A DNA stretch of 54,884 nucleotides from Methylorubrum aminovorans (GCF_022179725.1 NZ_BPRC01000027.1:1-54884); one strand, 5' to 3'. Positions 34,078 to 42,891 are shown, counted from the stretch's first letter. The notes: a model not told the origin generated them from the letters alone. A program made the numbers and translations.

Positions 34078-34548
34078 TCAAACGCGGAGATAGCTCCAAC
34101 CTGCCTCCTGAAGTGCCACGAGACGGACTGCACCAGCCGAAACGATGCCGACGTGTGGCAGTAATTCCAGAGGGTGCCCCTCTGCCTTCTCCATGGCTTT
34201 GATGGTGTTGCCGCAGGCCGAGAGTACGATTCCCGGCACGCTCTCGGTGATGGAGTGGATCCTCGACGTCACGGGCGATGTGTCGGCCCGCAGCATGTGC
34301 AGACCCGGCCCATAGGCAACGATCTCGACCTCAAGCTCCTCGGCCTGATTGCTGTATTCGCGTGCGAGATTGACCGCGTTGTTGAGGGCGAGGTCGAACA
34401 CGCCGTTCTCGCGAGAACTGACCTGCAGTGCGACCCGATGGGTCTTGGGGTCAGCCGATTGGGTCGCCGAGGCCCTGCTCGCCACGAGCCAAGCCATCAG
34501 CGCGGCCAGTCCGGACACGCCCCTACGCGACAGCATCATCGTGTCCAC
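34078..34548 (-). CDS. exported DsrE-family protein
   Basis: 156 residues. Residues 5-28 look like a signal peptide (SGLAALMAWLVASRASA). The mature part reads RVALQVSSRENGVFDLALNN, then LEVEIVAYGPGLHMLRADTS and PGIVLSACGNTIKAMEKAEG, which is the DsrE/TusD fold with the conserved Cys in SACGNT. DsrE-like proteins carry or transfer sulfur atoms. It lies 53 bases downstream of the SoxH-like gene and is probably the last gene of the sox operon. It may handle sulfur released during periplasmic oxidation. Confidence 0.75.
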   Translation of the reverse strand: MDTMMLSRRGVSGLAALMAWLVASRASATQSADPKTHRVALQVSSRENGVFDLALNNAVNLAREYSNQAEELEVEIVAYGPGLHMLRADTSPVTSRIHSITESVPGIVLSACGNTIKAMEKAEGHPLELLPHVGIVSAGAVRLVALQEAGWSYLRV

Positions 34549-34601
34549 TCCGTTCGCGAACGGTCCTGTTCCGACAGGAATATTCCTGCGAAATCGTGTC
34601 G

Positions 34602-35552
34602 TCAGGTTTGTACGAAGCGATAACTCGCACCAACGCGCTCGACACGTCCGACGCCTGAGCTCGGGAGGTGAAAGCCGACAAGCGTCATCCGCTCATTCGC
34701 CAAGCGGTCCAGCAGGGTGAGGCGGGTACGCGCCGCGAGGTCACGGTCGAGATCGCTTCCGAAGGCCCAGGCGGGGCGGCGGAACGACACAACCGCGTGG
34801 CTCAAGGCATCCCCGCCGATCAGTACCTGCTCCCGACCGGCTTCGACAAGGACGGAGGCGTGACCGGGCGTATGCCCCGGCGTCGCGACGTAGGTGAGGC
34901 CGGGAGCGATGCTTTCGCCGGGCTTACGGCGCTCCACCTTCGCCTCAAGGCGTCGCAGGGTCCGTCGCGAGCCTACGGAGAGGCCCTTAAGCCAATCCGG
35001 TACGCGGGTCTCGACATCCTCGCGGGTCCAGAAATCCCATTCCGCGGCCGGCACGACGTAGCGGGCATTGGGAAACCGTTCGCTGTCGTCGAAATCATCG
35101 ACCGCGCCCCAGAGATGATCGGGATGGGCGTGCGTGAACACCACCTGGGTGATCGCCTCACGTGAGATGTTCCGGCTCTCCAGCGTCTCGCCGAGCTTGC
35201 CGGCCGTGGGCTGGAACGAGTTGCCCGAGCCGGCATCGATCAGAATGACTTCCGAGCCGATCCGAACGAGGCTCGGGTTCGTCGGAATCGGGGTGGCCTC
35301 CGCGGGCTGACCCTCGGCCTTAAAGACGGCTTCAACTTCCGCGCGCGGCGTGTCGGGCAGCATGAAGGCGAGGGAGGAGGACAGCGTGCCGTCGCTCGCC
35401 GTCTCCACGGAGGCGGCGCCGACCCTGAGCGCCGCTGTCTGGTTCGCCGAAGCGCGGCGGACGGGCCACGCGCCCGCGAAGCCCGCTGCGAGGCCACCCA
35501 AGAACAACCGCCTGTCGCAGCGCGTTCCCGCGGAGTTGGGACGGCTCGTCAT
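34602..35552 (-). CDS. SoxH-like metallo-beta-lactamase fold hydrolase
   Basis: 316 residues with a Tat-like signal (CDRRLFLGGLAAGFAGAW). The metal-binding motifs are intact: THAHPDHLWG (H-x-H-x-D-H), PGHTPGHAS, and the later GGDAL and VGFHLP. It overlaps soxD by ATGA, so it belongs to the sox operon. SoxH of other sox clusters is a periplasmic MBL protein of uncertain substrate, often regarded as dispensable for thiosulfate oxidation. The symbol is withheld because many MBL proteins look alike. Confidence 0.75.
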   Translation of the reverse strand: MTSRPNSAGTRCDRRLFLGGLAAGFAGAWPVRRASANQTAALRVGAASVETASDGTLSSSLAFMLPDTPRAEVEAVFKAEGQPAEATPIPTNPSLVRIGSEVILIDAGSGNSFQPTAGKLGETLESRNISREAITQVVFTHAHPDHLWGAVDDFDDSERFPNARYVVPAAEWDFWTREDVETRVPDWLKGLSVGSRRTLRRLEAKVERRKPGESIAPGLTYVATPGHTPGHASVLVEAGREQVLIGGDALSHAVVSFRRPAWAFGSDLDRDLAARTRLTLLDRLANERMTLVGFHLPSSGVGRVERVGASYRFVQT

Positions 35553-36226
35553 TGGACCGGCGGGGCCTTCTTCGCGGGTTCGGCAGCCTTGTCTGGCGTC
35601 ACGTCGAGGATGCGAGCGCGGCTCGTGATGGACGCTTCCTTCGGCAGGCAGTTCGTCATGCAGGGCTTGGCCGTCCAGAACTCCTTCTCCGCCGTCTCGC
35701 GGTCGTCCATGAAGAAGTTTTTCTCGTTAGGCAGGCGGATGCTGGCGAGGTTCTTCTCGTTCAGCTCGAAGTCCTGATCCTTCAGAATGTCGTTGAGATA
35801 GAGGAGATAGGCGGTGACCGAGTATGTCTCGTCCGGCGTGAGGGTCTGTGCCGCGCCGAACGGCATTGCCCGGTGAATGAAATCGAAGACGGTCGAGGCG
35901 TAGGGCCAGTAGGACCCGATGGTCTTAACCGGACTGTCGGACTTCAACGTGCCGGACCCACCGGCGAGCTCCGGCCACCGTCCCGCGCCCTCGCCGAACT
36001 CGCCATGGCAGCTGGCGCAGCGCTCCTGGAAGACCGTCTCGCCGAGCGCCGCGGTTCCCTTGCCGACAGGAAGCCCCTGGCCGTCCGGCCGCACGTCAAT
36101 GTCCCAGCCCTTGATCTCCTCCGGCGTCGCGACGCGGCCGATGTTCAGACGCTCCGCCGCCACCGGCGTGGCCGCGAGGAGGACGGTCGCAAGGGCGGCC
36201 GAAAGACGGTTACGCGACCTCGACAT
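35549..36226 (-). CDS. soxD: SoxD, cytochrome c subunit of sulfane dehydrogenase SoxCD
   Basis: 225 residues with a signal peptide (LSAALATVLLAATPVAA). One heme site, ERCASCHGEFGEG, is present and the sequence AMPFGAAQTLTPDETYSVTA follows, as in SoxD. This is a single-heme form; the Paracoccus protein is longer and has two hemes. A second Cys pair (PCMTNCLP) lacks the His and is not a heme site. SoxD takes the electrons from SoxC when the SoxY-bound sulfane sulfur is oxidised. It overlaps soxC by 17 bases and the MBL gene by 4. Confidence 0.9.
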   Translation of the reverse strand: MSRSRNRLSAALATVLLAATPVAAERLNIGRVATPEEIKGWDIDVRPDGQGLPVGKGTAALGETVFQERCASCHGEFGEGAGRWPELAGGSGTLKSDSPVKTIGSYWPYASTVFDFIHRAMPFGAAQTLTPDETYSVTAYLLYLNDILKDQDFELNEKNLASIRLPNEKNFFMDDRETAEKEFWTAKPCMTNCLPKEASITSRARILDVTPDKAAEPAKKAPPVQ

Positions 36227-37502
36227 TCTCGATCTCCCCGCTGGGCAGCACGTGCCAGGTCTGGATGCCGTTGTTGTGGTAGATCGAGTTCAGGCCGCGG
36301 TGTTGGCGCAGGGCCGCCTTGGTCGGCTGGACGTAGCCGGTCTCGTCCATGGCGCGGGACTGGATCAGCAGCGGATCGCCGTTCCAGTCGAACTCATAAT
36401 AGAAACGCGTCAGCGCCTTATCGAGGACCGGCCCGTCGAGCCGCGCGGCCCGCCAGTTGCGGCCGCCATCGAGCGAGACGTCCACGCCCTTGATCGCGCC
36501 CCGCCCCGACCACGCCAAGCCCGAAAGCACGGTGAAGCCCTTACCGTGGATGGGCGCCTGCGGACTCGGATTGGTGATGACGGACTTCGCGTCCATGGCC
36601 CAGGTGAAGCGCCGCGCCTGACCGTCCGGCATGAGTGCCGTGTACTTCGACGTCTCCTCGCGGGTGTGCCAGGGCTCGTCGCCGACCTTGATCCGGCGCA
36701 GCCACTTCACCCACATGTTGCCTTGCCATCCCGGCAGGACGAGGCGGAGCGGATAGCCGTGCTCGGGATAGAGCGCCTCTCCGTTCATGGCGTAGGCGAC
36801 GATGGCGTCGTCGAACGCTTTCTCGATCGGCACGGAGCGGGTCATCGCCGCGGCGTCGGCGCCCTCCGGCAACAGCCACTTGGCGTTGGTCTTGAGACCG
36901 GCTTCTTCGAGCAAGCGCTTGAGCGGGACGCCCGTGTACATGACGCAGTGGATCATGCCGTGGGTGAACTGACAGCCGTTGAGCTGCGCGCCCTTCCACT
37001 CCATGCCGGAATTGGCCGCGCATTCGAGGAACGCGATCCGGTTGACGCGGGGGAAGCGCTTGATGTCCTCCAGCGTCAGCATCAGCGGCTTCTCGACGAG
37101 GCCGTGGATCATCAACCGATGCTCGGACGGATCGATCTCGGCGATGCCGCCATGGTGGCGCTCGAAGCCCAGGCCGTTCGGGGTGATGATTCCCTCCAGC
37201 TGGTGCAGCGGCGTGAAGCTGACCGAACTCTGGCGCGAGGCGGTCAGCCATTCGACGTCGCGGCGGATCACGTCCACCTCGAACTTCGACGGGCGGCCGT
37301 AGGGCCGGCTGACGACACCCTCACCGAGCGACTGCGACCATTCCGGTACGCTCGGCGGAAGGTTCTTCGCGTCCGGCGCGGCGGCTGCGCGGCCCGCAAA
37401 AGCCCCCGTGCCGACCGCTCCGCCGAGGGCGAGGCCGGTGCGCAGGAAGGATCTTCGAGAGGTTGGCCCGGACGGATCGGGGCGCGGCTTCGGTTCAGAC
37501 AT
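36210..37502 (-). CDS. soxC: SoxC, molybdopterin sulfane dehydrogenase subunit
   Basis: 430 residues. A twin-Arg signal (SRRSFLRTGLALGGAVGTG) shows export after cofactor loading. The sulfite-oxidase fold carries the Mo-ligating Cys in AFLECAANSGMEW. HGMIHCVMYTGVPLKRLLEE, YPEHGYPLRLVLPGWQGNMW and the C-terminal dimerisation part (VDVSLDGGRNW) are typical. With SoxD it oxidises the sulfane sulfur on SoxY. The gene begins 53 bases after soxB, a gap holding a candidate SoxR site, so a secondary promoter is possible. Confidence 0.95.
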   Translation of the reverse strand: MSEPKPRPDPSGPTSRRSFLRTGLALGGAVGTGAFAGRAAAAPDAKNLPPSVPEWSQSLGEGVVSRPYGRPSKFEVDVIRRDVEWLTASRQSSVSFTPLHQLEGIITPNGLGFERHHGGIAEIDPSEHRLMIHGLVEKPLMLTLEDIKRFPRVNRIAFLECAANSGMEWKGAQLNGCQFTHGMIHCVMYTGVPLKRLLEEAGLKTNAKWLLPEGADAAAMTRSVPIEKAFDDAIVAYAMNGEALYPEHGYPLRLVLPGWQGNMWVKWLRRIKVGDEPWHTREETSKYTALMPDGQARRFTWAMDAKSVITNPSPQAPIHGKGFTVLSGLAWSGRGAIKGVDVSLDGGRNWRAARLDGPVLDKALTRFYYEFDWNGDPLLIQSRAMDETGYVQPTKAALRQHRGLNSIYHNNGIQTWHVLPSGEIENVEVA

Positions 37503-37534
37503 CGGCCTCTCCGAACTGTTTCAAGTATAGCAAT

Positions 37535-37549
37535 GTGTGAATATATTGG
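37535..37549. promoter_or_regulatory. candidate SoxR operator upstream of soxC
   Basis: GTGTGAATATATTGG lies in the 53-base soxB-soxC gap. Its core (GAATATAT) resembles the elements near soxX, soxW and soxS. This is inference from repetition of the motif in this locus. Confidence 0.35.
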
Positions 37550-37555
37550 AGACGA

Positions 37556-39235
37556 CTAGGCGCCACGGACGGTGACCTGCGCGGGCGTCGGGTTCACCGT
37601 TCCCTTGGCCTTGATGTGCGAGGAGACGACGTCCCAGATCGGCGGGCCGTCGGTGCCCTCGTTGACGCTCGCCCATCCTGCCACGGTGTAGCTGGTGCCA
37701 GCCTCGATGGGTTTGCCGGTGCGCAGGAGGGTGAGGTCTGAGATGCGGCTGCCGGCCGGGCGAGCGACGTCGATGGCGTAGGACACGCCGCCCACCCGCA
37801 CCATGTCGCCACCTTGCTGGTAGTACGGATCGGCGTTGAAGAGGTTGTCGGCCACGTCCTCCAGCACCTCCTTCAGCCGGGCGCCGGTCATCGGCATCCG
37901 ATAAGCCGCCGGGTAGGTGATGGCGGTGGCGTTGTAGACGTCCTCGCGGGTTATCGACTGGCCGGGCAGGAGGGTCGTGCCCCAGCGGAAGCCGGGCGAG
38001 AGGGCAATCTCAGCCTCTCGCTCGGACAGGAGCGCATCGCAGATCATGTCGTCGAGCGTGCCGTTGAAGTTGCCCCGCCGGTAGAGCAGGGCCTCGGTCC
38101 GGCCGAGTTCCTCCTTCAGCATCGCCTCGTGGGGCGCACGGATCGACCGGATCTTGGCCGCCATCGTCTTCTCTGGGGCGATGATATCGGAGAAGATCGG
38201 GATGAGCTTCGAACGGTAGCCCTTCACGGCCCCGTCCCGCACGTCGAGGTCGACGCGGGTGAGGAACTTGCCGTGGCTGCCCGAGGCGATGAGTAGGGTG
38301 TTGCCGACCTTTACCGCCTGAGGCAGCGCGTCGTGCGTGTGTCCGGTGAGTACGACGTCGATTCCCTTCACCCGCGAGGCGAGCTTGCGGTCCACGTCGA
38401 AGCCGTTGTGGGAGAGCAGCACGACGAGGTCGGCGCCCTCCTTCCGGGCCTTGTCGACGCTCGCTTGCACGTCCTCCTCGCGGATGCCGAAGGACCAGCC
38501 GGGGATCATCCAGCGAGGGTTGGCGATGGGCGTGTAGGGAAAGGCCTGCCCGATCACCGCGACCTTCGCGCCGCCGCGCTCGAACATCTTCGTGGCCTCG
38601 AAGGCCGGCTCGTTCCATTCGGCGTCGCGAACGTTCTGGCCCAGGAACGGGCAGCCGAGCCCGTCCACGATCTCCTTAACCCGTTCGGTGCCGAGGGTGA
38701 ACTCCCAGTGGCCCGTCATGGCGTCGGGCTTCAGCAGCGCCATGCAGTCGACCATGTCCTGGCCCTTGCTCACCATCGAGGTGTAGCTGTTCTGCCAAGT
38801 GTCGCCGCCGTCCAGGAACAGCACCTTGTCGCCTCGCTCGGCGCGGATCGCGTCGAGCACCGTGGCGATCCGGTCGAGGCCGCCCATCCGGCCATAGCTG
38901 CGGGCCAGCGCGACGTAGTCCTCCGGCGTGAGCGCATAGGCCAGCGGCGAGCCGCCGGGGATGCCGTAGAGGTCGAGGTAGGCGCGTCCGGTGACGTGGG
39001 GGACCTGACCGCGCGCCTCGCCCATCCCGAGGTTGGTCGAGGGCTCGCGGAACAGCACGGGCCGCAACTGCGCGTGGATGTCGGTGAGATGGACCAGGGT
39101 GACGTTGCCCATCGGCTCGAAGGCCAGGAGGTCGTCCTGGGTCAGGCGCTGCTGGGCGAAGGCGCGGGTCCAGCCCGTCGGCACCAGGGCCGCGGTGGCG
39201 GCGGCGATCTGCAGGAAGTCGCGGCGTGAGGTCAT
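37556..39235 (-). CDS. soxB: SoxB, Mn-dependent thiosulfohydrolase
   Basis: 559 residues, the normal SoxB length. A twin-Arg signal (MTSRRDFLQIAAATAALVP) is followed by a 5'-nucleotidase-type metallophosphoesterase fold: LTDIHAQLRP, DGGDTWQNS, the SoxB hallmark MTGHWEFTLG, LLSHNGFD and VLTGHTHDA. The C-terminal domain ends PAQVTVRGA. SoxB hydrolyses the terminal sulfonate from the thiosulfate adduct on the SoxY carrier, releasing sulfate. It is 15 bases after soxA. Confidence 0.97.
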   Translation of the reverse strand: MTSRRDFLQIAAATAALVPTGWTRAFAQQRLTQDDLLAFEPMGNVTLVHLTDIHAQLRPVLFREPSTNLGMGEARGQVPHVTGRAYLDLYGIPGGSPLAYALTPEDYVALARSYGRMGGLDRIATVLDAIRAERGDKVLFLDGGDTWQNSYTSMVSKGQDMVDCMALLKPDAMTGHWEFTLGTERVKEIVDGLGCPFLGQNVRDAEWNEPAFEATKMFERGGAKVAVIGQAFPYTPIANPRWMIPGWSFGIREEDVQASVDKARKEGADLVVLLSHNGFDVDRKLASRVKGIDVVLTGHTHDALPQAVKVGNTLLIASGSHGKFLTRVDLDVRDGAVKGYRSKLIPIFSDIIAPEKTMAAKIRSIRAPHEAMLKEELGRTEALLYRRGNFNGTLDDMICDALLSEREAEIALSPGFRWGTTLLPGQSITREDVYNATAITYPAAYRMPMTGARLKEVLEDVADNLFNADPYYQQGGDMVRVGGVSYAIDVARPAGSRISDLTLLRTGKPIEAGTSYTVAGWASVNEGTDGPPIWDVVSSHIKAKGTVNPTPAQVTVRGA

Positions 39236-39250
39236 GGCAGGATCAGGCCC

Positions 39251-40117
39251 TCAGTTGCGCACGGCGGGCGTCTCGACCGGAAGGCCGAGGCCGCGCCACG
39301 CGACGTAGGTCTCCAGGGCGAGGAACTCGTCGGAGAGCGGCTTGAACGGCGTGGCCCGGACGTCCTGCATGCAACCTTCCATGCGCTCGTGGAGCGGCAC
39401 CAGCCGCTGGTCGCGCAGGCGGTAGACGGGGAATCCGTTGCTCTGCCCCTGGCTGAGGAAGTCGGCCCGGAGATACTTGCCGTGGTTCTTCTCGTGGCAG
39501 CTCGCGCAAGCGAGATCGAGTTGGCCGTTCCGCTGGTAGTAGAGCGATTGTCCTCGCTCGAACCAGGGCGTCATGGGCCCGTCCACCTTCACGGCGACCG
39601 GCATCCCGCGGGACTGGTTACGGACGTAGGTGGTCATGGCCGTAAGTTCGGACGAGCCGAAGGCCCAGGGCTCGGCTTTCAGGGCGCCGCTGCGGCAGAT
39701 GTTGATCCGCTGCTCCAGATTGACCGGCTTGCCGAGCTTCTCGTTCCACTTCGGATAGGCCGCCGCGACGCCCTTCATCGAGGTCGATGCCTCGTTGTGG
39801 CAGCTCGCACAGGACTTTCCCGCCGCGCCATCGACCTTCGACCAGAGTTCCTCTCCCTGCTCCACGGCGAGGAAGCCCGGATTGTTGAAGTCGTCGGCCT
39901 GCATGTCCTGCGTTTCCTTGGAGCGGAAATACAGGCCGGAGACAACTTCATCAAACGGGGAATTCGGGTTCTGGACCTTGAGGCCGTGCGCCTGCCAGGC
40001 CGGACGCTCGGACCCTTCCTTAGCGGCGGGCGCGGAGGGCATGTCCTGCGCATGGGGTGCGACGGCCAGCGCGACGAGCGCGAGCGCGGTGACGGCAAAG
40101 GGAATGGGGCGGACCAT
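39251..40117 (-). CDS. soxA: SoxA, diheme cytochrome c of the SoxAX complex
   Basis: 288 residues from ATG 40117; the open frame upstream is not protein-like. The signal is PFAVTALALVALAVAPHA. Two heme sites are visible, GKSCASCHNE and LACASCHEKN, plus NICRSGAL and the Cys in RMEGCMQDVRA that is the persulfide-bearing heme ligand in SoxA. SoxAX joins thiosulfate to the Cys of SoxY. It follows soxZ after 58 bases. Confidence 0.95.
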   Translation of the reverse strand: MVRPIPFAVTALALVALAVAPHAQDMPSAPAAKEGSERPAWQAHGLKVQNPNSPFDEVVSGLYFRSKETQDMQADDFNNPGFLAVEQGEELWSKVDGAAGKSCASCHNEASTSMKGVAAAYPKWNEKLGKPVNLEQRINICRSGALKAEPWAFGSSELTAMTTYVRNQSRGMPVAVKVDGPMTPWFERGQSLYYQRNGQLDLACASCHEKNHGKYLRADFLSQGQSNGFPVYRLRDQRLVPLHERMEGCMQDVRATPFKPLSDEFLALETYVAWRGLGLPVETPAVRN

Positions 40118-40175
40118 TGCGAGGGCTCCGGCGCGGCGGGGGAGGCGCTCCGGGGCAATCGGCCCCGGGCGCGCG

Positions 40176-40505
40176 TCAGGCGACCTTGATCTGCTCGGTG
40201 GCCTGGGTCTTCGACCCGTCGTCATCGATCCAAGTGAAGGTCAGCGTGCCGGTTTCCTCGGGTCTGATCTTGAACTGGAAGTAGGGGTTGGCGGAGACCG
40301 CGCTCTCTATGTCGGCGCTGAAGATCGTCTTGCCATTCAGGTCGCAGGTGAACTTATTCAGGATCTTGCGCGGGATCGTCTTCCCGTCCTTGTCCTTGCG
40401 CTGGCCGGATTCCATCGTGTGTGAGACGAGCGTCTTCACCTCGATGATGTCTCCCTTTGCGACATCCTTCTTGTCCAGTTTGATCCGCGGCTTCACGTCG
40501 GCCAT
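40176..40505 (-). CDS. soxZ: SoxZ, sulfur-carrier complex subunit
   Basis: 109 residues without a signal peptide, starting MADVKPRIKLDKKDVAKGDI, with the characteristic EVKTLVSHTMESGQRKD and a beta-sandwich ending TEQIKVA. SoxZ pairs with SoxY and is carried to the periplasm with it. A GGAGG ribosome binding site precedes the ATG. The gap to soxY is 39 bases. Confidence 0.97.
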   Translation of the reverse strand: MADVKPRIKLDKKDVAKGDIIEVKTLVSHTMESGQRKDKDGKTIPRKILNKFTCDLNGKTIFSADIESAVSANPYFQFKIRPEETGTLTFTWIDDDGSKTQATEQIKVA

Positions 40506-40544
40506 GTGGTCCTCCCGTCCTCGTTCGATGCTGTTGCGTGTGGG

Positions 40545-41015
40545 TTAGCCGCCGCAGCCGCCGATGGTGACCTTCACCTGGCGGACGTCGCTGAAGACCG
40601 AGCCGTCGTTCATGCGGGCGACCGCGATGACGTTCTGCGTCTCGGCAAGACGGATGCGCGTGTTCGCCTCGGCGACGCTCGACGGCGTGAAGTGGAAGCT
40701 GATGACGCCGGGGTTCGGATTGCCCTCGGCAACGATCATCACCTCCTCGACATAGCTCTCCGGCGTCATCGGCACGTCGACGCTCACCGTCATCGGTACG
40801 GTGTTGCCGTTCTCGGCGATCTCGGGGAGTTCGAGCTTGACCTTGCCCCTCACGGGCTCCTTGCCGCGGGTGAAGGCCTTGATGGCCTCATCGGTCGCAG
40901 GCTTCGCGGCCAGGGCCGGTCCAGCGCGGAAGGCGAAGGCGGTTGCCACGACGGCTCCGGTGCCGAAGGCCAGGGCTTGGCGGCGGTTCAATGCGGGGAT
41001 CTTGGCAGAGGTCAT
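40545..41015 (-). CDS. soxY: SoxY, sulfur-carrier protein
   Basis: 156 residues. A twin-Arg type signal (LNRRQALAFGTGAVVATAFA) precedes the carrier domain. The C-terminus is the SoxY hallmark VTIGGCGG, whose Cys swings between the SoxAX, SoxB and SoxCD active sites carrying the substrate sulfur. It is 27 bases after soxX. Confidence 0.97.
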   Translation of the reverse strand: MTSAKIPALNRRQALAFGTGAVVATAFAFRAGPALAAKPATDEAIKAFTRGKEPVRGKVKLELPEIAENGNTVPMTVSVDVPMTPESYVEEVMIVAEGNPNPGVISFHFTPSSVAEANTRIRLAETQNVIAVARMNDGSVFSDVRQVKVTIGGCGG

Positions 41016-41042
41016 GGGAAGCGGCTCCTTCAGCCCGCGAGA

Positions 41043-41519
41043 TCACTTCAGGGTCGTGAGGTAGGCGACGACGTCCTCGACCTGCTGCGCGGTCAGGATC
41101 GGCTTGCCCTGGAACTCGGGACGCACGCGATGAAGGCCCTCGATCCGGTAGAAGGCAGGCATCACGGTCGCCTCGGTGAAGACGTGCTTCGGGTTGACGA
41201 CGATCATGCGCAGATGCGCCGCGTCCCACCGTTCGGCGACGCCGTCGAGGGAGGGTCCGATCTCGCCGTGAAAGGACTCGGTGCTCAGCGAAGAGACCTG
41301 ATGGCAGCCGAGGCAGTTGCCCTGGCGGCGGTTCACCACGACCTTGGCGCCGGCCGCCGCATTCCCCGGCTTGTCGGTAAGCGGCTCGGGGATCGCGTCG
41401 CTGCCGTCGACGGCCACGACCTTGAACGGTGCAAGCCCGGTTGAAGCCGTCTCGGCTCCGGCGGCGGTCGCGAGGACGCAAAGTCCTGCGAGCGCAAAGG
41501 CTGTGATCGGCCTACGCAT
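41043..41519 (-). CDS. soxX: SoxX, monoheme cytochrome c of the SoxAX complex
   Basis: 158 residues from ATG 41519; the upstream open frame is not protein-like. The signal is MRRPITAFALAGLCVLATAA. One heme site (GNCLGCHQ) and the distal Met (TVMPAFYRI) are present, and the C-terminal helix is QVEDVVAYLTTLK. It is the first structural gene of soxXYZABCD. A palindromic element lies about 90 bases upstream. Confidence 0.95.
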   Translation of the reverse strand: MRRPITAFALAGLCVLATAAGAETASTGLAPFKVVAVDGSDAIPEPLTDKPGNAAAGAKVVVNRRQGNCLGCHQVSSLSTESFHGEIGPSLDGVAERWDAAHLRMIVVNPKHVFTEATVMPAFYRIEGLHRVRPEFQGKPILTAQQVEDVVAYLTTLK

Positions 41520-41605
41520 CTGGCGTTTCCTCGGTGCGCCGTCATTGCGGCGGGTGCGGTCGTTTCGAACCGCACGCACTGCCGATGGGCGAACCAATCG
41601 ACATA

Positions 41606-41619
41606 TGCGAATATTTGCA
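41606..41619. promoter_or_regulatory. candidate SoxR operator upstream of soxX
   Basis: TGCGAATATTTGCA is a near-perfect palindrome (one mismatched pair) in the AT-rich gap between soxW and soxX. SoxR in other alphaproteobacteria binds in the soxW-soxX and soxS-side regions, so the position fits. Confidence 0.45.
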
Positions 41620-41686
41620 AGTTTGACGCTTATCGCTTTCGAGTCAAGCGTTAATCAGGAGGCCACCGATCATCGCGGCCGAACTG

Positions 41687-42262
41687 TTAGCCCCGCCGCG
41701 CCGCCTCCGGGGAGCGCAGGTAGTCCTGCAGGTTCGTACGCTCGTAGGCTCGCTCGGCCACGAAGGCGAAGGTTCGCCGGAACTCCTCAGGCGCGACATA
41801 ACCCCGAAGGCGCAGGACCTCGCGCTGCTGAGGCGGCTTGTCCGCGAGCGTCGATTCTTCCGCCGGGAAAAACTGTATGCTCGGCGTGGAGTAGATCCCG
41901 TATTTCTCCGCGAAGCCCTTTTCGGAAAGGGTCTGCCCGTCAAAATCGGTGACTTCGCGCGAACCGATGAAGTTCAACTGCAGGATATCGAAACGCTCGC
42001 GGATATACGTGCTCGTCGCCCGATCCGCGAAGTTCACGAGGTGGATCTGCTTGCAGTAGGGACAGCCCTTCAACTCCCAAAGGACGGCAAGACGTTTGCC
42101 GTGGTCCCGGGCCGCCCTCAGATCGTCCGACAGGTCGAGGAAGCTTTCGAGGAACCAGGGCTCCCGGTAGAGACCGTCATCGCCCTGGATCGCCTGGGCC
42201 ATGGCTTTGGAAGGCAGGCCAAGCGCGAGGGCACCCGCAAGGAACCGGCGCCGGGTCGACAT
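41687..42262 (-). CDS. soxW: SoxW, periplasmic thioredoxin
   Basis: 191 residues with a twin-Arg-like signal (MSTRRRFLAGALALGLPS). The active site is KGCPYCKQIH, followed by QLNFIGSREVTDFDGQ and the cis-Pro region YSTPSIQFF. SoxW keeps Sox components, notably SoxY, in the right thiol state. It needs a membrane electron donor; no soxV is present here, but a DsbD is encoded at 50396-52141. It is divergent from soxS. Confidence 0.9.
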   Translation of the reverse strand: MSTRRRFLAGALALGLPSKAMAQAIQGDDGLYREPWFLESFLDLSDDLRAARDHGKRLAVLWELKGCPYCKQIHLVNFADRATSTYIRERFDILQLNFIGSREVTDFDGQTLSEKGFAEKYGIYSTPSIQFFPAEESTLADKPPQQREVLRLRGYVAPEEFRRTFAFVAERAYERTNLQDYLRSPEAARRG

Positions 42263-42272
42263 GACGTCCCCT

Positions 42273-42285
42273 CCAAATATTCTTG
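42273..42285. promoter_or_regulatory. candidate SoxR operator at the soxW start
   Basis: CCAAATATTCTTG lies 11 bases upstream of the soxW ATG and shares the CAAATATTC core with the reverse complement of the soxX element (TGCAAATATTCGCA). Binding here would block soxW expression. Confidence 0.4.
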
Positions 42286-42445
42286 TTCGTGCATGTGTAG
42301 TGCGAATTTCCCGCATCTGGCAATCCGTTGCCCCTGATACCCGCTGCTGCTGTGGCTTTGAGAGGAGGCGAGGTGAAGGGGCGATTGAGTCCGCTGTTCC
42401 GGGGCCAATCACAATCCCGGCGGCCACGTCGCTTCCACTCGAACA

Positions 42446-42459
42446 CATTCGATTTTTGC
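42446..42459. promoter_or_regulatory. candidate SoxR operator upstream of soxS
   Basis: CATTCGATTTTTGC (reverse complement GCAAAAATCGAATG) lies 37 bases upstream of the soxS ATG and resembles the soxX and soxW elements. It is next to an AT-rich TATATC that could be the -10. Confidence 0.4.
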
Positions 42460-42495
42460 TATATCAAAGTGATGGTCTTGAGCTTGGGAAGGTCG

Positions 42496-42861
42496 ATGCG
42501 GGAAACGAGGCGGGCAGTCATGGCGGGGGCTTGGGGGGGCGCCCTATGGCCTTGCTCCGTCGAGGCCGCCGAAATGGTCAAATTCGAGCGGCGCGGCTGC
42601 CCGTGGTGCAAGGTGTGGGACAAGGAGATCGGGCCGATCTATCCGAAGACGGATATCGGGAAGCGGGCGCCGTTGCGCCGTGTCGATCTCGACGCAGGCA
42701 TCCCTCCCGGACTCACGCTCAAGCGCCCGATCCTCTACACACCGACATTCGTCCTCATCGAAGGCGGCGCCGAGGTCGACCGGATCGAGGGCTATCCGGG
42801 CGAGGAGTTTTTCTGGGGGCGGGCCGAGCGGTTGCTGAAACAGCTACCGGCTTCCCCGTGA
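42496..42861 (+). CDS. soxS: SoxS, periplasmic thioredoxin-like activator protein
   Basis: 121 residues from ATG 42496, chosen because GGAAGG lies just upstream; the frame is open to 42328. A signal-like start (ETRRAVMAGAWGGALWPCSV) is followed by ERRGCPWCKVWDKEIGPIYP, TPTFVLIEGGAEVDRIEGYP and PGEEFFWGR, the SoxS pattern. SoxS reduces or protects the SoxY thiol and is needed for full thiosulfate oxidation. It is followed by soxR after 30 bases. Confidence 0.85.
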   Translation: MRETRRAVMAGAWGGALWPCSVEAAEMVKFERRGCPWCKVWDKEIGPIYPKTDIGKRAPLRRVDLDAGIPPGLTLKRPILYTPTFVLIEGGAEVDRIEGYPGEEFFWGRAERLLKQLPASP

Positions 42862-42891
42862 CGGGTTTTAGACGGCAAGGAAAAGGGTGAG

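Noticed and set aside
35919..37559. 546-codon plus-strand frame opposite soxC and soxD
   Set aside because: It is the antisense shadow of two well-recognised sox genes.
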